Below, piece after piece: positions 5,912-6,049 of a stretch of DNA of 6,049 nt (position 1 is the stretch's first letter; each line of letters starts with the position of its first letter). The stretch covers positions 1 through 6,049 of the forward strand of contig JANTFQ010000146.1 of NCBI GenBank assembly GCA_024763405.1, in the 5' to 3' direction. The translations under genes and the position numbers were made by a program. A model generated the notes under the pieces. It was given only the letters and a program-made list of their open reading frames with translations. It made no database searches and was not told the origin of the DNA. Origin of the DNA: Calditrichaceae bacterium (GTDB lineage: Bacteria; Calditrichota; Calditrichia; Calditrichales; Calditrichaceae).

Positions 5912-6049
5912 ATGAAGGAAACAGACGTCACAGAAAACAAACAAATCTCCAACGATATAGAGCTAATGGAAATTACAACTCTGCTGTGGAATAAACGAAA
6001 AGTTATAACTATCGTAACAAGTGTTTTTACTATATTGGGAATAATTTAT
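5912..6049 (+). CDS. Wzz-type chain-length/co-polymerase protein, N-terminus (3' end missing)
   Basis: ATG 5912 opens 46 codons that run off the window. AAGG at 5898-5901 is a plausible ribosome binding site, 10 nt upstream. The protein starts with a polar stretch (residues 1-14), then DIELMEITTLLWNKRK (15-30) and a hydrophobic segment, VITIVTSVFTILGIIY (31-46). This is the typical start of Wzz-domain (PF02706) polysaccharide co-polymerases: an acidic 'I-x-L-x-E' cytoplasmic helix, 'W-(K/R)-x-(K/R)', then the first transmembrane segment. These inner-membrane proteins control chain length and contact the OPX exporter from the periplasmic side. Position right after an exporter stop codon supports the call. 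Whether a fused tyrosine kinase domain follows cannot be seen. Confidence 0.75.
   Translation, partial: MKETDVTENKQISNDIELMEITTLLWNKRKVITIVTSVFTILGIIY

Overview
The window looks like a chromosomal piece of a Gram-negative bacterium, most plausibly from the Fibrobacterota-Chlorobiota-Bacteroidota (FCB) superphylum or a neighbour such as Calditrichota. This rests on an outer-membrane barrel fused to a Tol-like propeller, a large multi-SLBB polysaccharide exporter, a Bacteroidota-like candidate promoter, and intergenic heptamer repeats of a kind I recall from such genomes. The phylum is an inference; there is no rRNA or marker gene here. All four genes read on the + strand.

Layout: (1) 1-1737 is the 3' part of a gene for an outer-membrane protein: beta-propeller-like segment, then a beta-barrel with an Omp85-type RGL motif. 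(2) 1738-2160 is a 423-nt non-coding region with an AT-rich first half, a candidate promoter near 1932-1965, a G+C-richer leader with a small hairpin and an ops-like word, and two short tandem repeats. (3) 2161-4404 encodes a Wza/OPX-type polysaccharide export protein with a signal peptide, a Poly_export domain, six SLBB-like repeats and a C-terminal membrane helix. (4) 4447-5796 encodes a COG2865-type protein (AlbA_2/Schlafen domain, RecG-like HATPase_c_4 domain, four TPHK repeats, winged helix). (5) 5912 to the window end is the N-terminus of a Wzz-type chain-length/co-polymerase protein.

The main observation is how gene 4 sits in the polysaccharide operon. The last 61 bp of the exporter gene (4343-4403) recur at 5815-5875, just after gene 4, with 58 of 61 positions identical. 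The second copy ends in its own in-frame stop, 35 nt before the wzz-like start. Removing one repeat unit (1472 bp) would rebuild an uninterrupted exporter-wzz junction. The AlbA_2/HATPase gene therefore looks like a single-gene insertion that duplicated, or brought along, the 3' end of its host gene, leaving the exporter intact and the operon open. The differences between the copies are silent or conservative (Ile/Ile, Leu/Leu, Arg/Lys, TAA/TAG), which suggests the copies diverged as functional coding alleles before they came together. No transposase or integrase is visible.

Functionally, the exporter and Wzz-like protein should form the envelope-spanning export machine of a capsule or exopolysaccharide locus that continues downstream. 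The inserted gene is an accessory passenger or regulator. The first gene is probably a separate unit.
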